From contig LR632930.1 of the NCBI GenBank assembly GCA_902167325.1, positions 4,154,001 through 4,218,000 on the forward strand: DNA of 64,000 nucleotides, given 5' to 3'. Below, piece by piece: positions 8,297 to 17,368 of the stretch (position 1 is its first letter; each line of letters begins with the position of its first letter). The position numbers were made by a program, and so were the translations under genes. Source of the DNA: Chitinophaga pinensis. GTDB lineage: Bacteria > Bacteroidota > Bacteroidia > Chitinophagales > Chitinophagaceae. The notes under the pieces are model-generated. The model saw only the letters and a list, made by a program, of their open reading frames with translations. It ran no database searches and was not told the origin of the DNA.

Positions 8297-9058
8297 TCAT
8301 TGTAAGCTTTTACCGATGTAGGCCGTGAGGGTAGTAAGATCCAGTTTGCGGATGAAGTAATCCGCCGCTTCAGGTACGGCAGTAATTTCTATACTGATAT
8401 TATGCAGGGTAAAGGGTCCTCCACCGGTGAGCTGTCCATCGCTGTGCACCGTACCGCTGTGTTCATCATTCATATCCGTGCGGGGCTTTGAGAACTTCCC
8501 GAACAGGAGCAGGGTAGTGGCTTCGCAGCTGGCACCGTCTTTCAGTTCTGCCGGCACCCTAACCATAGCCGTGGCACCCGGGTGAGCAGGGAACGATGGT
8601 TTCCCTGCGCAGAAGGTAACCGCGCTGTAGTTGAGATTGAGATGCACCCTGATCCTGCACACCGCCGCTGCCCGCACTTTCTCCATTTCCAGCAGCAGTT
8701 CATTTGCTTTGGCGGGCTGATCATTGATCTTTTGGGCAATAGATTGCAGCTCAGCGGAAAGGGAATCCTGCCTGCGTACATATGTTATATCGAAATCGTA
8801 GCTGTATGGGCCGGTATCGTGTTTCCGGGAGATTACAGGCTGGAAACCGGAGTCATCTTCCGTACCACCTGCCATATCCCAGCCGGTTTCCGATTCATGG
8901 GGAACCGCCTGGCGGATGATGGCATCAGCCTTTTTCCAGAACCGGTCTTCCCCCGGAGTACGGGGCCTCAATTCTTCCTGTGCGGCGCACAGCAGCGGTA
9001 TGAATCCGAGTATCCCGGTAATAAAACCAGCGGCCATCCGTTTGCGCAACTGCTTCAT
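8297..9058 (-). CDS. Secreted protein of unknown function
   Basis: 253 residues from ATG 9058 (MKQLRKRMAAGFITGILGF), giving a normal Sec signal peptide ending near LLCAAQEE; translation upstream of this ATG lacks signal character. The mature protein has a charged first half (GEDRFWKKADAIIRQ), a helical segment rich in Glu/Lys (AKANELLLEMEKVRAA) and a beta-rich end. I do not recognise a family. It precedes the DUF6252-like lipoprotein gene by 53 bases, which suggests a two-gene operon with an envelope role. Confidence 0.7.
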   Translation of the reverse strand: MKQLRKRMAAGFITGILGFIPLLCAAQEELRPRTPGEDRFWKKADAIIRQAVPHESETGWDMAGGTEDDSGFQPVISRKHDTGPYSYDFDITYVRRQDSLSAELQSIAQKINDQPAKANELLLEMEKVRAAAVCRIRVHLNLNYSAVTFCAGKPSFPAHPGATAMVRVPAELKDGASCEATTLLLFGKFSKPRTDMNDEHSGTVHSDGQLTGGGPFTLHNISIEITAVPEAADYFIRKLDLTTLTAYIGKSLQ

Positions 9059-9213
9059 GTTGAATAATTTTATGCAAAGGAAGCACAAACGCACAGGCGG
9101 AAACAGCGTGGCACCACGCAATTATATTTCTAAGTAAATCACGTATTTTTAACCGGTCAAATCGCAGTAATATTGTCCCGGTTTAACAGCATAACACCCA
9201 AAAAACGAATTCA

Positions 9214-9858
9214 ATGCCCGATACCATCACATTAGCCATAGCAGACGACCACCTGATAGTAGTAAACGGCCTGCGTGCCATGCTGGCCCGGCGGAACGAT
9301 ATCAGCATCCTCTTCGAAGCCTCTGATGGCGATACGGTACTGGAGCAACTGCAAACCCAACAGCCCGACATCCTGCTGCTCGACATCCAGATGCCCGGCC
9401 TTGCCGGTCCGGAACTCTGCCGCAAGATCCACCGTCAGTTCCCCGATATCCGCATCCTCGTGCTTACCAGTCATGATACGCCCGCATACGTTAAGCAGAT
9501 GATGCGCAACGGCGCCTCCGGCTATCTCATCAAGAACTCCGGCATGGAAGAGCTTTTCAATGCTATCAATAAAGTGATGGCGGGCGAGAAATACATAGAT
9601 AACTACATTCGCAACGGACTTGTACAGGAAGCGCTCACCGGCCAAACCGTGAGCCGCTACGAGATCCCCCTTACCCGCCGGGAGAAAGACATCCTCCAGC
9701 TCATAGCAGAAGAATTCTCCAACCCTGAGATCGCCGCGCAGCTCTGCATCAGTTTGCGCACCGTGGAAACCCACCGCCAGAACATCGTGCATAAGCTCCG
9801 CGTAAAGAACACCGTAGGCCTTGTAAAAGAAGCCATCAAACGCGGGCTGATCGATTAA
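9214..9858 (+). CDS. NarL/FixJ-family response regulator (orphan)
   Basis: 214 residues. The receiver domain has ADDH at 9-12 and the phosphoacceptor Asp in ILLLDIQMPGLAG; GYLIKNS holds the conserved Lys. A LuxR-type helix-turn-helix fills the C terminus (LTRREKDILQLIAEEFSNPE then LRTVETHRQNI). It should bind DNA as a dimer on phosphorylation. No histidine kinase gene lies beside it, so its partner is elsewhere. It ends convergently with the DUF3472 lipoprotein gene at a shared hairpin. Confidence 0.93.
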   Translation: MPDTITLAIADDHLIVVNGLRAMLARRNDISILFEASDGDTVLEQLQTQQPDILLLDIQMPGLAGPELCRKIHRQFPDIRILVLTSHDTPAYVKQMMRNGASGYLIKNSGMEELFNAINKVMAGEKYIDNYIRNGLVQEALTGQTVSRYEIPLTRREKDILQLIAEEFSNPEIAAQLCISLRTVETHRQNIVHKLRVKNTVGLVKEAIKRGLID

Positions 9859-9875
9859 TTACATCCTTTACTTCA

Positions 9876-9907
9876 TAAAAAAATCCGCCCGGTACTCCCG
9901 GGCGGAT
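9876..9907 (-). terminator. Terminator between the convergent NarL and DUF3472 genes
   Basis: ATCCGCCCGG (9883-9892) and CCGGGCGGAT (9898-9907) form a perfect 10-bp stem with a 5-base loop. A run of seven A on the plus strand gives a T tract on the minus strand, so it best serves the DUF3472 gene but may act both ways. Confidence 0.88.
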
Positions 9908-9933
9908 CGTGTTATATGCTCCCCATAACACGT

Positions 9934-11256
9934 TTACGGTAATGTAGTAAGGTTCACCGTGGGCGCTACGCCCAGTGCGGGCCGCGTGAAGGTGGAACCA
10001 TATGCGGTACTTACGGCAAAGAAGCCGCCGTTTTGCAGATAGAAGCTGCCGGCGTCCAGTCCGCCTGCATAATCGCGCCTTTGATCGTTGGTACCTGTGG
10101 CATCGGTAGTGAACCGGCCGGCAGTGAGTTCCACCCAGGTGCCCGAAGTATTGCGGATCCACTGGTTGTTGTAACGCACCTTGCGGCCGAGGTAGCCCCG
10201 GGTATCGATAAAGTTTTCGAGGAAAGAGTGCGCACCCGTGTAATAGCTTACGGTATTTGGCCGCTTCCAGGTAGCCAGGAAACGCCATGTGCCTGTTTCA
10301 GGTGTATAGATCCAGCTGGAATATAAGGACGCGCCGGTACCATCGGGCTTGATCTGGGTTAGGAATTTGTAAGTAGTGCCGGCCGCCCAGTTGAAGAGCA
10401 GGTAGCTTTGTCCACCTGTGCCTTCACCGCCAAAGGTATTATCCACCACATTGGGTCCCTTGCGGACGAGGGTGGTTTTGCCGGCAGCAGGGTCCCACAC
10501 GGAAAAGAGCACCCTGCGCTCGGTAGCACTGTTGACCTGTATACCGAAGTAACCGCCGCTGAAGCCGTTGCTCATGAAGTATGAGCCTATCTTGTCTTCG
10601 CCCGCGGGCACCGTCATTTCATTATAGAACCATTCCGCTGTATTTCCTGCGGGTATCGTATACCCCATATGTACAGAAGGGCCGCGGCGGCTCCAGTAAT
10701 AATTAGCGGCATCGTTGGCGTAAACCACATCACTGGCGGTGGAAGCGCCGCTGATGATTACGTGGGATACATCGCCAAAGTAACTGCCGGTTTTGCTGAT
10801 ACCCTGCAGATCTACCCGCACATATCCCGCAGCACCAATGGTAACGGTACCGATGGAATGGGTGGCGTAGGCATTGCCGGTTATGCTTTTAGTGAAGACA
10901 GTCCCGTTTACGGTAACACGTATACTGCTGGTTCCGGAAGGCACTTTAGCCCGGAGAGATACATTCAGCGCCCCGGTTTGCGATACCCGGAACCATATAC
11001 TGGTAATGCTGTTGGCGTTGGTCCAGTTACCAAGACCATTGGAAGTAATCACTTCCGCACCGCCGGAAGCGAGGGTGGTGACGTAGCCATTGCCGGCCAG
11101 GTGTACAGAATAGGAGGAAGCAGGAGGAACTGCGGATAACGTGTTGTCGTTGGTAAGTCGCTGTGCAGCAGGAGCCTCGACTTTTCCCTTGCTGCAGGAG
11201 AGGAACAGGGCGCTGAGGGTAATGGCGCACCCGCTCATCATGTGCTTGATTTTCAT
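9934..11256 (-). CDS. DUF5077/DUF3472 lipoprotein
   Basis: 440 residues from ATG 11256, a lipoprotein signal with lipobox FLSC-SKG. Residues about 40-165 form a beta-sandwich of the DUF5077 type (HLAGNGYVTT, NSITSIWFRVSQTGALNV). The rest is a DUF3472 domain, recognisable from SVHMGYTIPAG, EWFYNEMTVP, GGYFGIQVNSATERRVLFSVWDP and NFIDTRGYLGRKVRYNNQW. These two domains occur together in secreted Bacteroidota proteins thought to act on or bind carbohydrates, but no activity is established to my knowledge. A neighbouring GH18-like gene on the same strand lies about 190 bases upstream but has its own terminator between. Confidence 0.85.
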   Translation of the reverse strand: MKIKHMMSGCAITLSALFLSCSKGKVEAPAAQRLTNDNTLSAVPPASSYSVHLAGNGYVTTLASGGAEVITSNGLGNWTNANSITSIWFRVSQTGALNVSLRAKVPSGTSSIRVTVNGTVFTKSITGNAYATHSIGTVTIGAAGYVRVDLQGISKTGSYFGDVSHVIISGASTASDVVYANDAANYYWSRRGPSVHMGYTIPAGNTAEWFYNEMTVPAGEDKIGSYFMSNGFSGGYFGIQVNSATERRVLFSVWDPAAGKTTLVRKGPNVVDNTFGGEGTGGQSYLLFNWAAGTTYKFLTQIKPDGTGASLYSSWIYTPETGTWRFLATWKRPNTVSYYTGAHSFLENFIDTRGYLGRKVRYNNQWIRNTSGTWVELTAGRFTTDATGTNDQRRDYAGGLDAGSFYLQNGGFFAVSTAYGSTFTRPALGVAPTVNLTTLP

Positions 11257-11386
11257 GATTTTGGCATTTTGGGTTTCGGATAAGTTGTCTGATATGATAA
11301 AGAGTAGCCGGGTTACCGGTGGAGCATCAACACAGTAACAGGACAACACAGCCCGGAAAAAGGGGCTATGGGGGGTGGGGTACAAA

Positions 11387-11421
11387 CAAAAAAAGAGGAG
11401 CCACTACAACAGCAGCTCCTC
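11387..11421 (-). terminator. Intrinsic terminator after the GH18-like gene
   Basis: GAGGAGC (11395-11401) pairs with GCTCCTC (11415-11421) over a 13-base loop; the minus strand continues with a T-rich run. It lies 21 bases beyond the GH18-like stop codon. Confidence 0.75.
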
Positions 11422-11442
11422 GTGTTGTTTAACAGGGGTCAT

Positions 11443-12672
11443 TTAAGAAACCAAACTTCCGGATGAGGCGGCTCTGGCAAGCGTAAGCCCGTTTACAATG
11501 GCGTTGCGGTATGCGGTGGCAACCGTGGCCACACTATCGCCGCTCTCTCCGCAGGGACCTGAGAGTACACAGTCAACAATGGAATCATACATCCAGATGA
11601 AGCCGCCGTTCACGGGATATTTACCATTCGCCCACTGGGTGTATTGGGTTTGCAGATCCGAAGGACAGGCACCACCCGGGTTATAAATATTGGAACAACC
11701 ATTAGCCAGTGCATAACCTTCGCATTGCGGTGCGGAGCCCCATTGCGGGAGGCCACCGAAGAATACCGCATCTCCTGTATTGAATTGTTTACCCGGACCC
11801 AGATCGAGGTAGCCGTTACAGTAGAAGAAGAATGTTTCTCCACCCACACAGCTTTGCATGGCCGCATCCGCAGAGGGATAGTTGCCCTGCCGCAGGAGAG
11901 ACGACCAGTCGCCGCCGCCATACTGCGCCACAGCCGGGTATGACTTCACACTATCACCGGGCTGACCGTTGTTCCACCAGCCACCGGGGCCTGCCTGATT
12001 AGTGGCAAGACCGGGGATGAGCAGGGCATTACTGCCTGAAGCTGCAATGATCTGGCCCCAGTCCTGCGGATCGTTGTAAGAGCCACCGGAGTAGCATTGC
12101 AGGTGAAGGGCGCTAACGAAATCGGGGCCAAACTTCTTCACCAGCTGCGTCAGCGCATCCTGCCAGATGTTTTGTGAGCTATACGGACAGAAGGTAACCG
12201 ATGCATAGCCGATCCCCTGCAGCATGGTGGCAAAGTCAACCATCACCCCGGTTTCGAGGTTGTCTTCATTATCGAAGTCTATGGCATCGATATTACCGCC
12301 CGCATTCACCATGGCAGCCTTTAACGCAGCCATATTCGTGTACAGGGGATTGCCGGAGCCAGTACCATACTTGGATATCAGGTTGGCGATATTTGTAAAA
12401 TCACTCGTACCACCGGCACCTACAGAAATGATAACTGAAATGCCGTTCTGATACAACGTAGCGAGGCGGGAAGGCAGGTTCATCGTTTGCGCCTCCGCAT
12501 ATACTCCGTTAGAAACGATTTGGGTGTTGTTCATGATGAGATCGCCGGAGGAATTCACATGCAGCGACCAGAGAATAACGGCAGGGTATTGTGCCGCAAG
12601 GAGATTATTAACCGCCACGGATTCTCCGAAACAGAAGGAGCCGCTGGCGTAGATTCTAGCCTGAGGTGACAT
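11443..12672 (-). CDS. GH18-like glycoside hydrolase (chitinase-like), no signal peptide
   Basis: 409 residues predicted to form a TIM barrel. The GH18 catalytic signature D-x-x-D-x-D-x-E is present exactly as D129-A-I-D-F-D-N-E136, and an SxGG-like strand ISVGAGGTSDF precedes it near 79-91. E136 would be the catalytic acid. The C-terminal half is rich in Gly, Trp and Cys (AQYGGGDWSSLLRQGNYP, YNPGGACPS). Oddly there is no signal peptide: the protein begins MSPQARIYASGS. It may be exported by another route, act inside the cell, or have a start I cannot see. It is monocistronic. Substrate (chitin, endo-GlcNAc) is not determined. Confidence 0.68.
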   Translation of the reverse strand: MSPQARIYASGSFCFGESVAVNNLLAAQYPAVILWSLHVNSSGDLIMNNTQIVSNGVYAEAQTMNLPSRLATLYQNGISVIISVGAGGTSDFTNIANLISKYGTGSGNPLYTNMAALKAAMVNAGGNIDAIDFDNEDNLETGVMVDFATMLQGIGYASVTFCPYSSQNIWQDALTQLVKKFGPDFVSALHLQCYSGGSYNDPQDWGQIIAASGSNALLIPGLATNQAGPGGWWNNGQPGDSVKSYPAVAQYGGGDWSSLLRQGNYPSADAAMQSCVGGETFFFYCNGYLDLGPGKQFNTGDAVFFGGLPQWGSAPQCEGYALANGCSNIYNPGGACPSDLQTQYTQWANGKYPVNGGFIWMYDSIVDCVLSGPCGESGDSVATVATAYRNAIVNGLTLARAASSGSLVS

Positions 12673-12832
12673 AACTACTGAGTTTTACAGTGAAAGGATA
12701 GTTGTTTAATACTGATAGCGTTACTGTCGTTTATCCGGATATGGACTAAAAAAAAGAAATAAGTTAACGGAGACAAAATTCCGAAGACGGGGCAACAGGA
12801 CAATAGCTAATAACCACTTTGGCAGGGGGTAA

Positions 12833-13366
12833 TTATATCTTCCCCGGATGGGTATAAAAAAGGAACGGCCCGCTATAATAGCGGGCCGTCCTGTTACGCG
12901 GGTTGGAAGAATACAGCTGAACGGAAGGCACCAGTTCTTTGAGGCGGTTTACGTTAAAAAGCCCTGCATCTTCGGCCTGAGCACCACCCACTACCGAAAT
13001 AGGAATGGGCACGGCTTGCAGGGATTCTTTTCTCCGCCGTGCGATGATCACCACTTCGGAGAGGGCATCGTTCTTTTCGAGGATCACATCCAGCTCGGGT
13101 CCGGTGTTCCGGCCGATGTGCAACTCATTTGTTTTGTATCCCACATAGCTGATGGTGATGTAAAAAGGAGGCTCTCGACGGGCTTCGAGCAGGTAACGGC
13201 CGGTAGAATCTGTTTGGGCGAAGAAGGTAGTGCCTTTGATGCCAATAGTGGCACCAGGCAGCGGGGAGCCGTCTTTCGAGCGGACCAGCCCCTTTAGTGT
13301 GAACTGTGCCGATACGGCATAGGAAAGCAATAGCGCAGGCAATGCCAGCAACATGATTTTTTTCAT
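12833..13366 (-). pseudogene. Truncated TonB-dependent receptor (N-terminal remnant)
   Basis: 177 codons. A signal peptide (MKKIMLLALPALLLSYAVSAQ) is followed by a carboxypeptidase-like domain (GLVRSKDGSPLPGATIGIKG, residues 25-110) and the very start of a TonB receptor plug (ALSEVVIIARRRKESLQAVP, then VNRLKELVPSVQLYSSNP). A full receptor would continue for about 600 more residues with the rest of the plug and a beta-barrel. Here similarity stops near residue 157 and the frame runs straight through a terminator hairpin, ending 20 codons later. This is best read as a receptor gene that lost its 3' part by deletion. Upstream promoter and signal are intact, so a short secreted peptide could still be made. 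Confidence 0.8.
12854..12889 (-). terminator. Terminator hairpin inside the receptor remnant
   Basis: ACGGCCCGCT (12865-12874) and AGCGGGCCGT (12880-12889) form a perfect 10-bp stem with a 5-base loop; the minus strand then has CCTTTTTTAT. The hairpin lies within the last codons of the truncated receptor frame. Confidence 0.88.
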
Positions 13367-13770
13367 GGTTGATAAAAATTTTAAGCTTGCGGAATGGGAT
13401 TCGTTAGCGCAGGACAGACATGTCCGGCTGGTTGGTGATGCCGCAACAAGGTCTGATAAATAATCTACGTGTTTTCATTACTCGGGGATTATGAACAGGA
13501 CGAAGGCAGAATACTATTTCCTTATTACCTGCTGATTTAGTAGTCTAATAGAAGAATAGGAAATCAACTTACTGATAACGTGATTATTAAGACCGTAAAA
13601 TATTTGTGAGTACTGGTCAAACGGGGGAGGGGAACGGGGAATTAACAAAAATTTAGGTACTGCCGGCTGCGCATTGATAGCATTCTGCAGAGAATTCATT
13701 TACTTTTCATGGCTGTATTGATAGATAACCCTTTAAAGGAAACCCAATCTTATATTCAATCCCCGTATAC
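13367..13770. other. 404-base gene-free divergent region
   Basis: Between the receptor remnant (minus) and the DUF6624 gene (plus). AT-rich, must contain both promoters. I see no repeat, no convincing small gene and no clear TAnnTTTG box. Confidence 0.6.
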
Positions 13771-14718
13771 ATGCTCAACAAGTTCAGCATTAAAGTTATA
13801 CCAATAATCATCGGAATGTTTTGCTTTGTTGCGGCATTTGCGCAAAACAAACCGGTTATCTTACCGGCAGAGTTCAGCAATCATGTGCGTTTGGCTGATT
13901 CTCTTATGATGGCGGGTAATTATTCGCAGGCGGCAAACAATTACAGGAAGGCATTCACTAATTATAATGGGAAAGGCCCTGTACCAGACCGCCTAAACGC
14001 AGCACGGGCTTATGCAATATCGGGGCAAAGTGATGACGCTATCGCAACACTACAACTACTCTGTGAGACGCAACGATTCTTTGATCATTCTTTGTTGCAG
14101 AAAGATAAGGCATTTGAAGGATTAAGAAGCGACCCACGGTTTGATCAGGCGCTCAAATGCATACGCGCCAGCCAGGAAAAGCATGCGCCTAAGTACAACC
14201 CTGAGTTGAGGGATCAATTGCTATCGCTTATAAAAACGGATCAGGATGCCAGGAGGGCGTTCGAGATTGCCGTTAAGAATAAAAAGGCATTAAACGATGT
14301 AGCAGCCCGCATGCATACTATTGATTCCGCTAATACCGCATTTGTATCTGACTTGTTGGATAAGCACGGCTGGCCGGATAAGTATACAGTGGATTTTACA
14401 GGGTGCAATGCCCTTTTTCTCATCATTCAGCATGCACCGCTGGAAACCCAAAAGAAGTACCTGCCCATGTTGCAACAGGCGGCTAAAACATTGGATATAC
14501 CACCTCCCAATCTTGCACTGCTTAGCGACAGGATTTCTGTGAGAGAAAATGGTACACAGCTGTATGGCACTCAAATAACGATCAGTCCTTCGGGTGAAAA
14601 ATTACCTTTCCCCATTACAGATGAGGCAGGCGTTAATAAACGCAGAAAAGAAATAGGCCTCCCTCCGCTGGAAGATTACCTGAAAATGCTTGGGATTCAT
14701 TATGTTCCGAAACAATGA
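13771..14718 (+). CDS. Secreted TPR/DUF6624 protein
   Basis: 315 residues with a Sec signal peptide (IIIGMFCFVAAFAQ, cleavage about residue 25). Residues about 35-125 form TPR-like helices (SLMMAGNYSQAANNYRKAF, AARAYAISGQSDDAIATL). The C-terminal half matches the DUF6624 pattern: DLLDKHGWPDKYTV, FLIIQHAPLETQKKYLPML, LLSDRISVRENGTQLYGTQ. The family has no known activity. It reads like a periplasmic protein. It is followed after 158 bases by the ABC permease, which has its own probable sigma-54 promoter, so it is likely a separate unit. Confidence 0.8.
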   Translation: MLNKFSIKVIPIIIGMFCFVAAFAQNKPVILPAEFSNHVRLADSLMMAGNYSQAANNYRKAFTNYNGKGPVPDRLNAARAYAISGQSDDAIATLQLLCETQRFFDHSLLQKDKAFEGLRSDPRFDQALKCIRASQEKHAPKYNPELRDQLLSLIKTDQDARRAFEIAVKNKKALNDVAARMHTIDSANTAFVSDLLDKHGWPDKYTVDFTGCNALFLIIQHAPLETQKKYLPMLQQAAKTLDIPPPNLALLSDRISVRENGTQLYGTQITISPSGEKLPFPITDEAGVNKRRKEIGLPPLEDYLKMLGIHYVPKQ

Positions 14719-14764
14719 TGTACTACATGCCAGGGGGTTAGATATATGTCCGGTACCGGTCGCA

Positions 14765-14788
14765 AAACTGTCCGATTCCGGACAGTTT
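14765..14788. promoter_or_regulatory. Palindromic upstream activator site for the sigma-54 promoter
   Basis: AAACTGTCCG (14765-14774) and CGGACAGTTT (14779-14788) are perfect 10-bp inverted repeats with a 4-base spacer. The centre is about 87 bases upstream of the inferred transcript start, the usual distance for a bacterial enhancer-binding protein. Confidence 0.65.
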
Positions 14789-14837
14789 CATCATTCAAAT
14801 ACCGGCACAACCCGCAACAGGCAAGCCCTTTCAATTC

Positions 14838-14852
14838 TGGCAAGGTGCTTGC
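14838..14852 (+). promoter_or_regulatory. Probable sigma-54 (-24/-12) promoter of the ABC permease gene
   Basis: TGGCAAGGTGCTTGC has the invariant GG and GC separated by exactly ten bases and matches TGGCA...TTGC. The GC lies 25 bases before the ATG, giving a leader of roughly 13 bases. Confidence 0.7.
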
Positions 14853-14876
14853 CCGCTCTGGGCATATCTATACATT

Positions 14877-17267
14877 ATGGTCTATAATTACTTCAAGATA
14901 GCTTTCCGCAACCTCTGGAAGCACAAGACCTTCTCCGCGATCAACATCGCCGGACTAGCCGCAGGCCTTACCGCCTGTTTCTTTATCCTGTCTTACGTCC
15001 GGTTTGAGCTTAGTTATGATAACTTCCATAGTAAGGCCGACAGGATCGTGCGGCTGCGCAATGATGTGATCACTCCCACTGAAACCATCAACAACGCCAT
15101 TTCCGTTTACCCCGCCGGGCCTGCCATTGCAGAATCATTCCCGGAAGTGGAATCCTATACCCGTGCTACGGTAATGGAAGCAATTCTGGTGAGCGGCGAC
15201 AAAAAGTTCCGGGAACCTCATTGCATTATTGCAGACTCCACCTTTTTTAGCATATTTGATTTCAAGCTGCTGGAAGGGCAGCCTTCGCAGGTGCTGTCTG
15301 CACCTAACAGTGTGGTATTATCCCCTGAAGCAGCCACCCGGTATTTCGGAGATGCTTCCCCCGTTGGCAAAACCATGCAGATCCCGCTGGACGATTCCCT
15401 GCTTACCGTGACCGTTACCGGGTTAATGGCCACTATGCCGGAAAACTCACAGTTGAAAGCAGATGTAATTGTGTCCATGTCTACCTTCAATCAATTGTAT
15501 CAGCAGGCTTTCACCAACTGGACTAACCACTCACCTTACACTTACCTGTTACTGAAGCCGGGCACAGATTATAAAGCCCTGCAGGCGAAGTTCCCCGCCT
15601 TCCTTGAGAAAAGGATCGGGGAGATGATGGACAATTACCAGATGCATTATACCTATCACCTCACCCCATTAAAAGAAGTATACCTTAACTGGGGGCATTT
15701 CATATACAGCGGTATTACCGGTAACAAGGGCAATGTGCGGATCTTTACGCTGGTTGCAGTGATGATCCTGCTCATCGCGTGCTTCAACTTCATTAACCTG
15801 AGTACCGCCCGCGCTGCAGAGCGTGCCCGGGAAGTAGGGGTGAGGAAGGTAGTGGGAGCAGGACAGCAACAGCTGATTGTTCAATACCTCGGGGAATCTG
15901 TGCTGCTGTGTTTGTTCGCCTTCGTACTGTCGGTAGTGCTATGCATACTGCTGGCCCCGCTTTTTAATCAGCTGGCGGGCAAAACCATTTTCGAGTCTAT
16001 GTTACTGGGCAATTCCGGCCTGCTATATTTATTTGCAGGAGCTGTGGCAACCGGTGTCCTCGCTGGTACATATCCCGCCATGGTACTTTCATCCTTTAAA
16101 CCCGTTAAAGTCCTGAAAGGAAAGATAACAGTGGGCAAGAAAGGGGTCACCATGCGCAGGGGGCTTGTAGTGGCGCAGTTCGCCATTTCACTTTCGCTCA
16201 TCATAGCCACTATCGTAGTATATAAGCAAATGCGCTTCATGCGGCAGCAGGATCTGGGCTTTAAGCCGGACCAAACCGTTGTGTTAACCACAGGCATCAT
16301 CCCCGCAGCAGAATCATTCCGGCATGCGGTGAGTGGTTTGCCGGGTGTACAATCTGTGAGCCGCAGTTCCAGTGTTCCCGGGCGGGAGCATACCAGCGCC
16401 TATTCCGAGCTTGAAAATGTACATGGCGATTTCCAGAAGTCGAATGTAGACCTTTACTTCACGGACTTTGATTTCATCCCGCAATACAAATTGCACATAG
16501 TGGCCGGCAGGGCATTCAACACCCAATTCCGGACCGATTCCACACAGGCCATGCTGCTGAACGAAGCAGCGGTTAAAATGCTGGGGTACCCATCGCCACA
16601 GGCTGCCATCGGCAGGCGCTTTAAACAATGGGGGCGCGAAGGCACCATCGTGGGCGTGCTGAAAGATTTCCATTATCACTCCCTGCAACAGCAGATCCAG
16701 CCGCTCAGCATGCGCATAGAACCTGGCGCCTTTGAACTCATGTCAGTGAAAGTAAAGCCGGATGAGCTGAAAGAAACGCTGGCGGCCATAGAGAAAACCT
16801 GGAATGCACAAATAGGCGGCAGGCCGTTCGTATACCAGGTACTCGATGAGGGCTTTAACCTACAGTATCAGCAGGACGAACGCTTCGGCACCTTGTTCTT
16901 CTACTTTTCCATTCTCGCAATATTTATATCCTGCCTTGGTTTGCTGGGGCTTGTAGCCTACAGCACCATCCGCCGTGCCAAAGAAATCGGTATCCGCAAG
17001 GTACTCGGAGCTTCTGCTGCCGGTGTGATGATGCTGCTTTCCAAAGAATTCATCGTACTGATCGGCCTTGCAGCACTGATCGCCATCCCGCTCGTATGGT
17101 TTGGCATGCACGAATGGCTCAATGGCTACGCTTACCGCACTGCGCTTTCCTGGTGGGTATTTGCACTGGCGGGAGGGTTCACGGTGGTAGTGGCCCTGCT
17201 CACCGTAAGCTTCCACTCCCTGAAAGCCGCCTTCACCAACCCCATAAAATCTTTACAAACGGAATAA
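14877..17267 (+). CDS. MacB/FtsX-type ABC transporter permease (orphan)
   Basis: 796 residues. Topology: one N-terminal helix (SAINIAGLAAGLTACFFIL), a MacB-like periplasmic core (about 45-240), three helices of the first FtsX domain (about 290-400, VAVMILLIACFNFINLSTARAAERAREVGVRKV), a second helix and periplasmic core (about 430-660), and the final FtsX helices with the repeated RRAKEIGIRKVLGA motif. No ATPase gene is adjacent, which is common for this Bacteroidota type. It would move a substrate or transmit force between membrane and periplasm; substrate unknown. A sigma-54-type promoter and palindromic activator site lie immediately upstream. Confidence 0.92.
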   Translation: MVYNYFKIAFRNLWKHKTFSAINIAGLAAGLTACFFILSYVRFELSYDNFHSKADRIVRLRNDVITPTETINNAISVYPAGPAIAESFPEVESYTRATVMEAILVSGDKKFREPHCIIADSTFFSIFDFKLLEGQPSQVLSAPNSVVLSPEAATRYFGDASPVGKTMQIPLDDSLLTVTVTGLMATMPENSQLKADVIVSMSTFNQLYQQAFTNWTNHSPYTYLLLKPGTDYKALQAKFPAFLEKRIGEMMDNYQMHYTYHLTPLKEVYLNWGHFIYSGITGNKGNVRIFTLVAVMILLIACFNFINLSTARAAERAREVGVRKVVGAGQQQLIVQYLGESVLLCLFAFVLSVVLCILLAPLFNQLAGKTIFESMLLGNSGLLYLFAGAVATGVLAGTYPAMVLSSFKPVKVLKGKITVGKKGVTMRRGLVVAQFAISLSLIIATIVVYKQMRFMRQQDLGFKPDQTVVLTTGIIPAAESFRHAVSGLPGVQSVSRSSSVPGREHTSAYSELENVHGDFQKSNVDLYFTDFDFIPQYKLHIVAGRAFNTQFRTDSTQAMLLNEAAVKMLGYPSPQAAIGRRFKQWGREGTIVGVLKDFHYHSLQQQIQPLSMRIEPGAFELMSVKVKPDELKETLAAIEKTWNAQIGGRPFVYQVLDEGFNLQYQQDERFGTLFFYFSILAIFISCLGLLGLVAYSTIRRAKEIGIRKVLGASAAGVMMLLSKEFIVLIGLAALIAIPLVWFGMHEWLNGYAYRTALSWWVFALAGGFTVVVALLTVSFHSLKAAFTNPIKSLQTE

Positions 17268-17288
17268 CCGGCCTTCGATTTCAGCTTC

Positions 17289-17320
17289 AGGCGCCTGCAC
17301 TGCCACGCAGGCGCCTTTTT
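17289..17320 (+). terminator. Intrinsic terminator after the ABC permease
   Basis: AGGCGCCTGC (17289-17298) and GCAGGCGCCT (17307-17316) form a perfect 10-bp stem followed by TTTTT. Confidence 0.92.
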
Positions 17321-17368
17321 GTTGGTATAACAGTACAGGACAGTTTCCTGCCCGCCACGTAATATCCT

